Assembly: GCA_017998735.1 (NCBI GenBank)
Contig: JAGOCN010000027.1
Span: 1 to 11,963 of the forward strand
Length of the DNA stretch: 11,963 bases
Source of the DNA: Giesbergeria sp.
Lineage (GTDB): Bacteria > Pseudomonadota > Gammaproteobacteria > Burkholderiales > Burkholderiaceae_C
Reading direction: 5' to 3'
Shown piece after piece: positions 5,977-11,963 of the stretch. Numbering within the stretch: position 1 is the first letter of the stretch; each line of letters starts with the position of its first letter. Below the pieces are notes generated by a model. The model made no database searches. It saw only the letters and a list, made by a program, of their open reading frames with translations, and was not told where the DNA came from. Made by a program: the position numbers and the translations under genes.

Positions 5977-6427
5977 ACTGGCGCAATGCACCTGCTGCCG
6001 AGGCCGGGGGCAGTCTGCAGTCCGCGGGCTGCAGCAAAACTTCCTTTTGCTACTGAAAAAGGAGCTGCTGGCGCATGCTGTGCAAGGGCTGGAGGCACTT
6101 TTCACCTATATTCAATTGAAAGTTCAGGGTGTGCCGAAAAAACGATGGCAGCGCTACGGCCTTGCATTGGGCCAGCGATTCGCCGCACCACCGCACCGGA
6201 CAGAAACCGCTCACTGCGCGCCCGCACTAGGCTGCCGTCCAGTGGCCGCACCACCTGTTCCAAAGCCGATGCACAGCCGATCGGGCCGCCGTTGTACAAA
6301 AAACACCGTTTCTTACCAATGCGCTGCTGTCCGAACCGGGCAGTAGGCGCCCGCCGACGCGCACAAGGGGGCAAGCTGGCATACGCTGGCAGCGGCGCTT
6401 CTGCCGGCTTCTGATTTCTTCTTTCCC
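5977..6427. other. Long intergenic region before the ABC transporter gene
   Basis: These 451 bases contain one interspersed-repeat copy (6045-6113). The rest (about 6120-6427) has open frames on both strands, but their translations are rich in Arg, Cys and Pro and show no family features, so I see no gene. No tRNA cloverleaf or clear terminator was found. A TATATT (about 6107-6112) at the edge of the repeat could serve as a -10 for the next gene but is 300 bases away from it. Possibly the remains of an old gene or insertion. Confidence 0.55.
6045..6113 (+). repeat. Interspersed hairpin repeat, copy C
   Basis: The sequence ttttgctactgaaaaaggag, ctgctggcgcatgctgtgca, agggctggaggcacttttca matches copy D over its whole length, with substitutions that weaken the right arm of the core hairpin. 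The same frame that is open in copy A is open here (LLKKELLAHAVQGLEA). It lies about 70 bases after the kinase-like gene. Confidence 0.7.
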
Positions 6428-8569
6428 ATGCCTTCCCACAGCGCTGCCTCCGCCGGCCCGGTCACACCTGCCGGCACCCTGTCCGCGCCCCGGCCTGCCA
6501 GCGGCCCGCCGCCCGCGCCGCCTTCGGGCGCCGCGCCAAGTTCACACACCGGCAACGCACCCAAACCTCCAGGCAAACAGGGGCGCGCGCCCACGCTGTC
6601 CATGGCCGCCTGGCGGCAGTTTCTGGAAGTGGCCCTGCCGTACTGGCGCGGCGACCGCAAAAAGACCGCCTGGGCGCTGATGGCGGTGCTGATCGCGCTG
6701 ATGCTGCTGGAGACGCAGCTGGCGGTGCTGCTGATCGACAAAAGCGGCGAGATGACCTCGGCCCTGGCCGCCCGCGACAGCGACCGCTTCTGGAACGCGG
6801 TGCAGCTGTGCCTGCTGGTGCTGGCCTTTGCGGTGCCGGTGTACGTGTTCTATTACTACGTGCGCGATGCGTTTTCCAACCACTGGCGGCGCTGGCTCAC
6901 GCACCGCTTTCTGGACGGCTACCTGGGCGGGCGCCGCTACTACGAACTCGGCTACGGCAGCGGCATCGACAACCCCGACCAGCGCATCAGCGAAGACATC
7001 AACAGCTTCACCGGCCGCTCGGTGCATTTCATGCTGATCCTGCTCGGCTCGCTGATGCAGCTGGTGGCGTTCAGCGCCGTGCTGTGGTCGATCTCGCGGG
7101 TGCTGGTGGCCTTTCTGGCGGTGTACGCGGTGCTGGGCACCTTTGTCGCGCTGTACGTGTTTGGCGCGCCGCTCATCAAGCTCAACTTCTGGCAGCTGCG
7201 GCGCGAGGCGGATTTTCGCTTTGGCCTGATGCGCCTGCGCGAAAACGCCGAGTCGATTGCCTTCTACCGCGGCGAAGCGCAGGAGCGCGCGCAGATCGAC
7301 CTGCGATTCGAGGACGTGTTCACCAACTACGCCCGCCTGATCAAGAAGCAGCGCTCGCTCAACCTGTTCCAGCGCTCGTTCAGCCAGCTCACCGTGGTGC
7401 TGCCCAGCATCATCCTGGCCAACAGCGTGCTGAACGGCGAACTGGAAGTGGGCCGCGCCATCCAGGCCGCCGGCGCCTTTGCCGCCGTGCTGGGCGCGGT
7501 GGCGCTGATCGTGGACAACTTTGAAAGCCTGAGCCGCTTTGTCGCCGGCATCGACCGGCTGCATGCGCTGTCCAAACTGGTGCTGGGCCCGGACGGCATG
7601 CCGGTGCAGGCAAGGACAGGCCGCGCCGCTGGCAAGGCAAGGCACGCACCCTCGGCCTCATCCTCCTCGGCCCCGACTCCGGCAACGCCCGAACCGGGTG
7701 GCACGGCCGGCCCCGGCGCCATGGCGTCGCCCCTGGCGGCCGGCCTGCCCGGCGCTGCCGCTGTCGACACCGGGATACCGCCCGGCATGGCCGCGCCGAC
7801 AGTGCCCGACAAACCTGCCCAGCCCGCCAAACCCACAAAACCCACTACCCAGATCGCCCTGCGCGAGGGCACGCGCCTGTGCATGGAAGGCGTGACCCTG
7901 TACACGCCGCAGTTTGGCCGCCTGCTGGTGCGCGATCTGCGCCTGGCGCTGGAGCCCGGCGAGGCGCTGCTGATCACCGGGCCGAGCGGCTGCGGCAAAA
8001 GCTCGCTGCTGCGCGCCATCGCCGGGCTGTGGCGCAGTGGCGCGGGCACCATCGAACACCCGCCGCATGCGCGCATGTTCTTCCTGCCCCAGCGCCCCTA
8101 CATGCAGCGCGAAAGCCTGCGCAGCCAGATCATCTACCCCAGCCACCGCACCACCCCGGACGACAGCGCGCTGGTGCAGATTCTGGAACAGGTGCAGCTG
8201 GGCAACCTGCTGGAGCGCGTGGGCGGCCTTGGTGCGGTGGAAGACTGGGACAAGCTGCTGTCGATCGGCGAACAGCAGCGCCTGGCCTTTGCGCGCGTGC
8301 TGGTGCACCGGCCCGCCATGGTCATCCTGGACGAAGCCACCAGCGCCCTGGACAGCGCCAACGAAGCCGCGCTGTACCAGCGCCTGCGCGAGAGCGGCGC
8401 CACGCTGGTCAGCATTGCCCACCGCAGCGCCGTGCTGGCGCACCACACGCATGTGCTGCAGCTGCACGGCGGCGGCAGCTGGCAGCTGCACGCGGCGGAA
8501 GGCTTTGATTTCAACGCCGCGCAGGAAGCCGCGCCGCCGCAGGGCAGCGCCGGCGAAGGCATGGCGTGA
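6428..8569 (+). CDS. Fused permease-ATPase ABC transporter, YddA/SbmA-BacA-like type
   Basis: This 713-residue half-transporter matches the uncharacterised YddA type (COG4178), related to the SbmA/BacA peptide-uptake and eukaryotic ABCD proteins. The membrane domain (about residues 60-385) contains the family segments WRRWLTHRFLDGYLGGRRYY and NPDQRISEDINSFTGRSVHF. The ATPase domain has Walker A GPSGCGKSS (518-526, K524), Q-loop FLPQRPYM, a variant signature LSIGEQQR (S612), Walker B MVILDEATS (D635, E636) and switch His H665. All ATPase motifs are intact. Compared with the usual 550-600 residues it is longer because of a Pro/Ala/Gly-rich N-terminal tail (about 1-58) and a Pro/Ala-rich linker (about 390-475) between the two domains. 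No Shine-Dalgarno sequence precedes ATG 6428; ATG 6602 (residue 59, just before the homologous part) is an alternative start. Substrate unknown. Confidence 0.9.
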   Translation: MPSHSAASAGPVTPAGTLSAPRPASGPPPAPPSGAAPSSHTGNAPKPPGKQGRAPTLSMAAWRQFLEVALPYWRGDRKKTAWALMAVLIALMLLETQLAVLLIDKSGEMTSALAARDSDRFWNAVQLCLLVLAFAVPVYVFYYYVRDAFSNHWRRWLTHRFLDGYLGGRRYYELGYGSGIDNPDQRISEDINSFTGRSVHFMLILLGSLMQLVAFSAVLWSISRVLVAFLAVYAVLGTFVALYVFGAPLIKLNFWQLRREADFRFGLMRLRENAESIAFYRGEAQERAQIDLRFEDVFTNYARLIKKQRSLNLFQRSFSQLTVVLPSIILANSVLNGELEVGRAIQAAGAFAAVLGAVALIVDNFESLSRFVAGIDRLHALSKLVLGPDGMPVQARTGRAAGKARHAPSASSSSAPTPATPEPGGTAGPGAMASPLAAGLPGAAAVDTGIPPGMAAPTVPDKPAQPAKPTKPTTQIALREGTRLCMEGVTLYTPQFGRLLVRDLRLALEPGEALLITGPSGCGKSSLLRAIAGLWRSGAGTIEHPPHARMFFLPQRPYMQRESLRSQIIYPSHRTTPDDSALVQILEQVQLGNLLERVGGLGAVEDWDKLLSIGEQQRLAFARVLVHRPAMVILDEATSALDSANEAALYQRLRESGATLVSIAHRSAVLAHHTHVLQLHGGGSWQLHAAEGFDFNAAQEAAPPQGSAGEGMA

Positions 8570-8596
8570 CGCGCCGGCAGGGCACGGTTGCAGGCG

Positions 8597-8615
8597 CGCT
8601 GCACAAAGCGTTTTT
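8597..8615 (+). terminator. Possible weak terminator of the ABC transporter gene
   Basis: CGCT (8597-8600), a 6-base loop, AGCG (8607-8610), then five T residues, 28 bases after the stop codon. Position and order fit an intrinsic terminator, but a 4-bp stem is short. Confidence 0.25.
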
Positions 8616-8655
8616 GCTGTGACTGGCCGGTGCCTGCCTTGCCTGAGTCAGTCCG

Positions 8656-8718
8656 GTTTTGCTATTGAAAAAGGAGCTGCTGGCGCAGGCTGTACCTGCG
8701 CTGGAGGCATTTTTGCCT
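8656..8718 (+). repeat. Interspersed hairpin repeat, copy D (best preserved)
   Basis: The sequence runs gttttgctattgaaaaagga, gctgctggcgcaggctgtac, ctgcgctggaggcatttttg. The core GCGCAGG (8683-8689), ctgta, CCTGCGC (8695-8701) is a perfect 7-bp stem with a 5-base loop. I take this copy as closest to the family consensus. In its plus frame it is open for about 19 residues (LLKKELLAQAVPALEAFLP). Confidence 0.8.
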
Positions 8719-8727
8719 GATCAGCAA

Positions 8728-8873
8728 CATGCCTCAGACAGACCATGGCTGCCTACAAACGCAGCGCGCAACCTTCCGGCAATGGGGGTCAGAGCCCGAG
8801 TTTCTCTTCGCGAAATCGTGATCTGACCCCCATTGCCTGCGCTGGTGGTGTGCGTTGTCTTGTCTGAGGTATG
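8728..8873. repeat. Nested inverted-repeat element (REP/MITE-like)
   Basis: Outer arms CATGCCTCAGACA (8728-8740) and its complement at 8861-8873 match at 12 of 13 positions. Inside them, GGCAATGGGGGTCAGA (8778-8793) and TCTGACCCCCATTGCC (8822-8837) form a perfect 16-bp stem; the 28-base middle adds a bulged CGAGTTTC/GAAATCG pairing around a short loop. The inner stem carries GGGGTCAGAG, shared with 3750-3759. No gene lies in the element and no target-site duplication is obvious at its ends. Structure is read directly; the mobile nature is inference. Confidence 0.65.
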
Positions 8874-8946
8874 TGAGATAGGTCACCCATCAGGACTTTT
8901 TGCCAAAAATTCCAAATCTGTGAGGAAACGACGCTGGCGCCATGCG

Positions 8947-8970
8947 CAGCCAGCCAGCCAGCCAGCCAGC
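8947..8970. repeat. CAGC tetranucleotide repeat, six units
   Basis: Six perfect CAGC units in a row, followed by CA. It lies 16 bases past the stop codon of the leftward DUF3717-DUF1289 gene, in non-coding sequence, so a change in unit number would not shift the frame of any gene called here, although it would extend or change a read-through tail. Confidence 0.9.
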
Positions 8971-8986
8971 CACTGTTCCAATCCCT

Positions 8987-9505
8987 TCAGCCCGGCGCCA
9001 GGCGCGCCATGGAAACCCGGTTTGCAGCCATGCCCTGCGCTGTTGCCAGGGCGGCACAGGCGGCAGGTGCATTTACATCCGCATCCGCAGCAGGCGCCTT
9101 TCTTTCCGCTGCCCGCTCGGCATAGCGGGTAAAGCGCCAGGCGGTGCCTTCCTGCGTGATGCGGCGCCAGACGGCACGCTTTTGCAGCGCTGTCATGGCC
9201 AGCCAGTGCTGCACTTCGGCAAAGCTTCTGCCGCAGCCCTTGCACCAGTCGTCGCCCTGGCTGGTCGAGCAGATGGCAATGCAGGGCGTGTCGGGCGTGG
9301 TGTCGTACCAGGCATCCCAGGCCTGGCGCGCCTGCGGGCCCAAAAGCTGCTCGTCGGCTTCGTCCTGGTGGTGGAACACCAGCAGCGCATACACCTCGGC
9401 CAGCGCGCGCAGCGGCGGCGCCAGCACGACGCCGTCGGGCGAGGCAGAGCGGGCGCGCCAGTGGTTGATGGCCGCTTCCAGGTCGGTGATGTGCAGTCGT
9501 GCCAT
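8987..9505 (-). CDS. DUF3717-DUF1289 two-domain protein
   Basis: This 172-residue, predicted cytoplasmic protein joins two domains of unknown function. Residues 4-68 (ITDLEAAINHWRARS, LRALAEVYALLVF) match DUF3717. Residues 74-117 (PCIAICSTSQGDDWCKGCGR, FAEVQHWLAMT, KRAVWRRI) match DUF1289, a small cysteine-containing family. Its four cysteines C75, C79, C88 and C91 (C-x3-C-x8-C-x2-C) look like a metal-binding site. The Ala-rich tail from about residue 130 is probably disordered. The ATG at 9505 is chosen because the DUF3717 homology starts directly after it; the upstream open frame is Pro/Arg-rich and unrelated. TATCAT lies 9 bases upstream, and no Shine-Dalgarno sequence is seen. Divergent from the small membrane-protein gene. 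Function unknown. Confidence 0.85.
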   Translation of the reverse strand: MARLHITDLEAAINHWRARSASPDGVVLAPPLRALAEVYALLVFHHQDEADEQLLGPQARQAWDAWYDTTPDTPCIAICSTSQGDDWCKGCGRSFAEVQHWLAMTALQKRAVWRRITQEGTAWRFTRYAERAAERKAPAADADVNAPAACAALATAQGMAANRVSMARLAPG

Positions 9506-9514
9506 GGGCCGGCC

Positions 9515-9520
9515 ATGATA
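9515..9520 (-). promoter_or_regulatory. Possible -10 element for the DUF3717-DUF1289 gene
   Basis: On the minus strand TATCAT lies 9 bases before the start codon, leaving room for a leader of only a few bases. It differs from the TATAAT consensus at one position. No clear -35 is seen in the GC-rich sequence upstream. Confidence 0.35.
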
Positions 9521-9573
9521 GCGGCGGGGTGCCGGCGGCCCTGGCAGGCAGGGAAGGGCGGGCATTTGCGGCA

Positions 9574-9596
9574 GGCGGTCTGGCGGTCTGGCGGCT
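9574..9596. repeat. Short tandem repeat, 8-base unit, almost three copies
   Basis: GGCGGTCT at 9574-9581 and 9582-9589, then GGCGGCT at 9590-9596. It lies 25 bases upstream of the start codon of the small membrane protein, within the divergent promoter region (9506-9620). Confidence 0.75.
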
Positions 9597-9620
9597 GGAA
9601 ACGCCTTATCCTCCCCGGCC

Positions 9621-9974
9621 ATGAAACTCCTTTTCAAATGGCTGCTCAGCGCCGCCGCCCTGCTGCTGGTGGCCTACCTTTACAACGGCGTCGAAGTGCG
9701 CAGCTTCACGGGCGCGCTGATGGCCGCTTTCGTCATCGGTTTGTTCAACGCCGTGCTGCGGCCGGTGCTGGTGCTGCTGACGCTGCCGGTCACCTTCGTC
9801 ACGCTGGGGCTGTTCCTGTTTGTCATCAACGCATTGATGTTCTGGGCGGCTTCGGGCGTGCTCAGCGACTTTTACGTGCGCGGTTTTGGCGCGGCGCTGC
9901 TGGGCTCGCTGCTGTATTCGGCCATCGGCCTGCTGATCGAGTCAGCGCTCGGCGGCCTGTTCGCGAAGCAGTGA
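9621..9974 (+). CDS. Small four-helix membrane protein, PF04020 (YvlD-like, 'phage holin family')
   Basis: This 117-residue inner-membrane protein has four hydrophobic segments at about 3-21, 31-47, 50-83 (two segments) and 89-110. The family motif around NAVLRPVLVLLTLPVTFVTL, then GLFLFVINALMFWAASGVL, marks the PF04020/COG1950 group of small four-helix proteins. These are often labelled phage holin family, but nothing phage-related surrounds this gene and the molecular role is unknown. TATCCT at 9607-9612 lies 8 bases before the ATG and there is no Shine-Dalgarno sequence. Its 3' end overlaps the end of the convergent M48 gene by 33 bases. Confidence 0.88.
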   Translation: MKLLFKWLLSAAALLLVAYLYNGVEVRSFTGALMAAFVIGLFNAVLRPVLVLLTLPVTFVTLGLFLFVINALMFWAASGVLSDFYVRGFGAALLGSLLYSAIGLLIESALGGLFAKQ

Positions 9975-11543
9975 TTCGACCGCGCGCAGGCGCGTGTCGA
10001 TGATCGAGGCTTCGACAAAATCGTCTGCCGCCCGGCTTTTGCGCACCAGCGCCTGCCCGGCCTTGAAGCGGTCCACGGCAGCGGCGTAGTCGTAGCGCGC
10101 CGCGTGCGCCTCGGCCTCGGCGCGCACCGCGCGCAGCACCTTGCCCTCGGCCTGCCACACCCCGGCCAGCGCCTGCCAGGCACCGGCATCGCGCGGGTGG
10201 TTGGCCACCCAGGTCTGCAAGGGCGGCGCCCATTCCTGCACGGCGCCGGGCGCTGGCGGCGTGCCGGTCTGCGCCGCCTGCAAATGCGCCTGCGTGCGCA
10301 GCAGCAGCTCGGGCCGGCCCTTGCCAGCCGGCACCAGGCGCACCGCCTGCGCTGCGCGGCCGGCGGCCAGCTCCACCTCGGCGGCCAGCAGCTGCGCCTG
10401 GCGCAGCGCCGGCGCATCGCCCTGCACCAGCGTTTGCAGGCGCGCCAGCAAAGTGCGCGCCCTGGCGGCGTCGTGCAGCCGGCTGGCCGACAGCGCGGCG
10501 CCGTACAGCACGGCCGCCTGGCGCGTCGGCTCCAGCGCGGCAAAGGCGCCGCCCTCGGGCTCGGCCAGCCACTGGCGCAGCACATCGACGCCGGGGTTGG
10601 ACAGCACCCGCGCCCGCGCCACCACCATGGCGTCTTCCAGCGACTGCGCGGGCACGCTGCCGGTGCTGCCGGTGCCGGTGCCACCAAGCGACTGGCGCGA
10701 CTGCATGTCGGCCACGCGCTGCGTGGTCAGCGGGTGGCTGCGCAGGTACGGCCACGAGCCGTTGTCGTTCAGCCGGTTGGCCTGCTGCAGCTTGTCGAAC
10801 ATGTCCACAAAGCCCTGCGGCGCAAAGCCGGCCGGCGCCATCAGGCCGTAGCCGATGCGGTCCGCCTCGCGCTCCATGTCGCGCGAAAAGTTCAGCTGGT
10901 TCTGCAATGCCACCGCCTGGCCACCGACCATCAGCGCCTGCCCGGCCGCCGGGCTTTTGCTGGCCGCCAGCGCGCCCAGGATCATCGCGCCCCACATCCA
11001 CGGCGCCACCTTGCCCTGCTGCGCCATCAGGCGCGCAATGTGCCGCTGCGTCACATGGCTGAGCTCGTGCGCCAGCACCGAGGCCAGCTCGTCGCGGCTG
11101 CCCACCACGCCGATCAGCCCCAGGTGCACGCCCAGGTAGCCGCCCGGCAGCGCAAAGGCGTTCACGCTGCGGTCGCGCCCCAGCAGCACCTCCCAGGCAA
11201 AGCGCTCGTCCAGTTCGGGCGACAGCTCACCGCGCGCACGCGACGCCGCCAGCAGCGACTGCCACAGCGTCTGCACATATTCGACCAGCACCGGGTCGTC
11301 GATGTAGTCGGGGTCGCGGTAGAGCTCGCGGATGATGCGGTCGCCCAGCCGGCGTTCCTCGCTCGGCGTCAGGTCCGAGCCGTCGCCCAGCGTAGGCAGT
11401 GCCAGCTGCACCGGCTGCTGGCCTGCCGGCCGCGCCAGCTGCGCTGCAGCCGGCAGGGCAGCCACCGGACTCAGCGGCCCTGTTGCTATGATTAAAATAG
11501 CTGCCAGCGCACGCCTGGCCTGCGCCAGAGGCTGTTTTGTCAT
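9942..11543 (-). CDS. Periplasmic M48 metalloprotease with TPR-like repeats (BepA-like)
   Basis: From the start chosen here the protein has 533 residues (E. coli BepA has 487). A signal peptide is evident: basic n-region MTKQPLAQARR, hydrophobic ALAAILIIATGPL, and a likely cut after an Ala-rich stretch (LPAAAQ). The M48 peptidase domain shows the zinc motif HELSH (H159, E160, H163) and the third-ligand helix MEREADRIG. The second half holds helical TPR-like repeats (for example DAGAWQALAGVWQAEG, YDYAAAVDRFKAGQAL). BepA assists or degrades stalled outer-membrane proteins such as LptD at the BAM complex. The start is uncertain: in-frame ATGs at 11573 and 11609 are alternatives without better ribosome-binding sites; I prefer 11543 because it gives a standard signal peptide. 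The signal peptide is largely encoded by repeat copy F read antisense. Divergent from moaC. Confidence 0.88.
   Translation of the reverse strand: MTKQPLAQARRALAAILIIATGPLSPVAALPAAAQLARPAGQQPVQLALPTLGDGSDLTPSEERRLGDRIIRELYRDPDYIDDPVLVEYVQTLWQSLLAASRARGELSPELDERFAWEVLLGRDRSVNAFALPGGYLGVHLGLIGVVGSRDELASVLAHELSHVTQRHIARLMAQQGKVAPWMWGAMILGALAASKSPAAGQALMVGGQAVALQNQLNFSRDMEREADRIGYGLMAPAGFAPQGFVDMFDKLQQANRLNDNGSWPYLRSHPLTTQRVADMQSRQSLGGTGTGSTGSVPAQSLEDAMVVARARVLSNPGVDVLRQWLAEPEGGAFAALEPTRQAAVLYGAALSASRLHDAARARTLLARLQTLVQGDAPALRQAQLLAAEVELAAGRAAQAVRLVPAGKGRPELLLRTQAHLQAAQTGTPPAPGAVQEWAPPLQTWVANHPRDAGAWQALAGVWQAEGKVLRAVRAEAEAHAARYDYAAAVDRFKAGQALVRKSRAADDFVEASIIDTRLRAVESLLREQAAER
11481..11540 (+). repeat. 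Interspersed hairpin repeat, copy F (antisense within the M48 signal-peptide codons)
   Basis: The plus-strand order tgttgctatgattaaaatag, ctgccagcgcacgcctggcc, tgcgccagaggctgttttgt matches copy D block for block (ttgctat, aaaa, agctg, gcgca, tgcgc, gaggc, tttttg). The core stem is reduced to GCGCA/TGCGC. Read on the minus strand it codes for about residues 2-20 of the M48 protease. Confidence 0.6.
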
Positions 11544-11604
11544 GTATTTTGCAAAGGTCTGCGGCAGGGCCATGCAGGCTGCGGGCAGGGGGCGCTGGAG
11601 AAAA

Positions 11605-11623
11605 GGCATCACCGTATGATGCC
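11605..11623. promoter_or_regulatory. Perfect dyad in the M48/moaC divergent region
   Basis: GGCATCA (11605-11611), a 5-base spacer, TGATGCC (11617-11623). It overlaps TATGAT at 11615-11620, a reasonable -10 for moaC, and the alternative M48 start at 11609. It could be an operator for one or both genes or a small hairpin. Inference from symmetry and position only. Confidence 0.35.
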
Positions 11624-11725
11624 CCGACCCCTTGAAGTTCCCTGCCACCACGCACCGGCTTCTGCTTGTCTCTTGTCTGTTTGCCCAGCCCGACTGTTGT
11701 TTGTCCCTTCACGCCACGCTACCCA

Positions 11726-11963
11726 TGTCCGCACTCACCCACTTTGACGCCCAGGGCCAGGCCCACATGGTCGATGTCGCCGCCAAGCCCGCCACCCACC
11801 GCATTGCCGTGGCCAGCGGCCGCATTGAAATGCAGCCCGCCACGCTGGCACTGATCGAGGCCGGCAACGCCAAAAAAGGCGACGTGCTGGGCATTGCCCG
11901 CATCGCCGGCATCCAGGGCGCCAAAAAGACCAGCGACCTGATTCCCCTGTGCCACCCGCTGGC
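11726..11963 (+). CDS. moaC: Cyclic pyranopterin monophosphate synthase, N-terminal part, cut by the window edge
   Basis: The first 79 residues are seen; the whole protein is usually about 160. MoaC converts the cyclic GTP intermediate made by MoaA into cyclic pyranopterin monophosphate, an early step of molybdenum cofactor synthesis in the cytoplasm. The N-terminal [20 protein letters not shown] motif and the block [20 protein letters not shown] followed by [10 protein letters not shown] are highly characteristic of the family. The ATG at 11726 follows a short leader (cacgctaccc) with no Shine-Dalgarno sequence; it is chosen because the family N-terminus begins here. The 3' half lies beyond the window. 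Confidence 0.95.

Larger units (their letters stand above)
8570..8986. other. Repeat-rich intergenic region after the ABC transporter gene
   Basis: These 417 bases separate the ends of the rightward ABC gene and the leftward DUF3717-DUF1289 gene. They hold a possible weak terminator, the best-preserved interspersed repeat (copy D), a 146-base nested inverted-repeat element and a CAGC tetranucleotide repeat. No coding frame here has convincing protein features. Confidence 0.7.

Noticed and set aside
4765..6105. 446-codon leftward open frame across the kinase-like gene
   Set aside because: Translation is Gln/Ala/Arg-rich low complexity; the opposite strand has a ribosome-binding site and fold motifs. 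Its start lies in repeat copy C.
5986..6414. Possible small gene in the gap before the ABC transporter
   Set aside because: It runs through repeat copy C and its product is Arg/Cys/Pro-rich with no membrane segment, domain or ribosome-binding site.
9621..9974. Prophage remnant suggested by a 'phage holin family' protein
   Set aside because: PF04020 proteins are widespread chromosomal membrane proteins; no phage gene, attachment site or composition change is nearby.
10104..11495. 463-codon rightward open frame antisense to the M48 protease
   Set aside because: His/Arg/Gln-rich shadow translation; the M48 gene on the other strand has a complete zinc motif and a signal peptide.
11544..11725. 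Moco riboswitch upstream of moaC
   Set aside because: The leader has only a 7-bp dyad and none of the multi-stem structure I would expect for that RNA.

Overview
The window is high-GC DNA in which almost every base belongs to a gene or a short intergenic spacer. Protein similarity recalled from memory, codon use rich in G/C third positions, and a family of short interspersed repeats of a kind I associate with Comamonadaceae all point to a betaproteobacterium of the order Burkholderiales, most likely Comamonadaceae (Acidovorax/Comamonas relatives). No rRNA, tRNA, CRISPR array, prophage or complete insertion sequence was seen. Most of the content is core chromosome.

Layout, left to right. The 5' half of pepP (Xaa-Pro aminopeptidase) runs leftward off the window edge and is divergent from a two-gene operon, pgpA (phosphatidylglycerophosphatase A) and pncC (nicotinamide-nucleotide amidase), which overlap by a 4-base GTGA. 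A SulP-family anion transporter with a C-terminal STAS domain converges on pncC. Upstream of it on the same strand is a UPF0149/YecA-like protein with a C-terminal SEC-C zinc motif. Divergent from that is a kinase-fold protein with an unusual catalytic loop, then a long intergenic stretch, then a large fused permease-ATPase ABC transporter of the YddA/SbmA-like type. A second long intergenic stretch (8570-8986) carries nested palindromes and a tetranucleotide repeat. It is followed by a leftward DUF3717-DUF1289 protein, a rightward four-helix membrane protein (PF04020 type), a leftward periplasmic M48 metalloprotease with TPR-like repeats (BepA-like), and the first 79 codons of moaC (molybdenum cofactor synthesis), which runs off the right edge.

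Functionally the genes are a mixed housekeeping set (peptide turnover, phospholipid synthesis, NAD salvage, outer-membrane quality control, Moco synthesis, transport); they do not form one pathway. The only clear operon is pgpA-pncC.

The most unusual signal is not a gene. It is a roughly 55-70 bp interspersed repeat with a GCGCAGG-N5-CCTGCGC hairpin core, present in six diverged copies in both orientations. Four sit between genes. One has become the 5' end of the pncC reading frame, and another, read antisense, supplies most of the apparent signal peptide of the M48 protease. Two REP-like GGGGTCAGAG elements add to the repeat load. No obvious new defence or mobile system is present.
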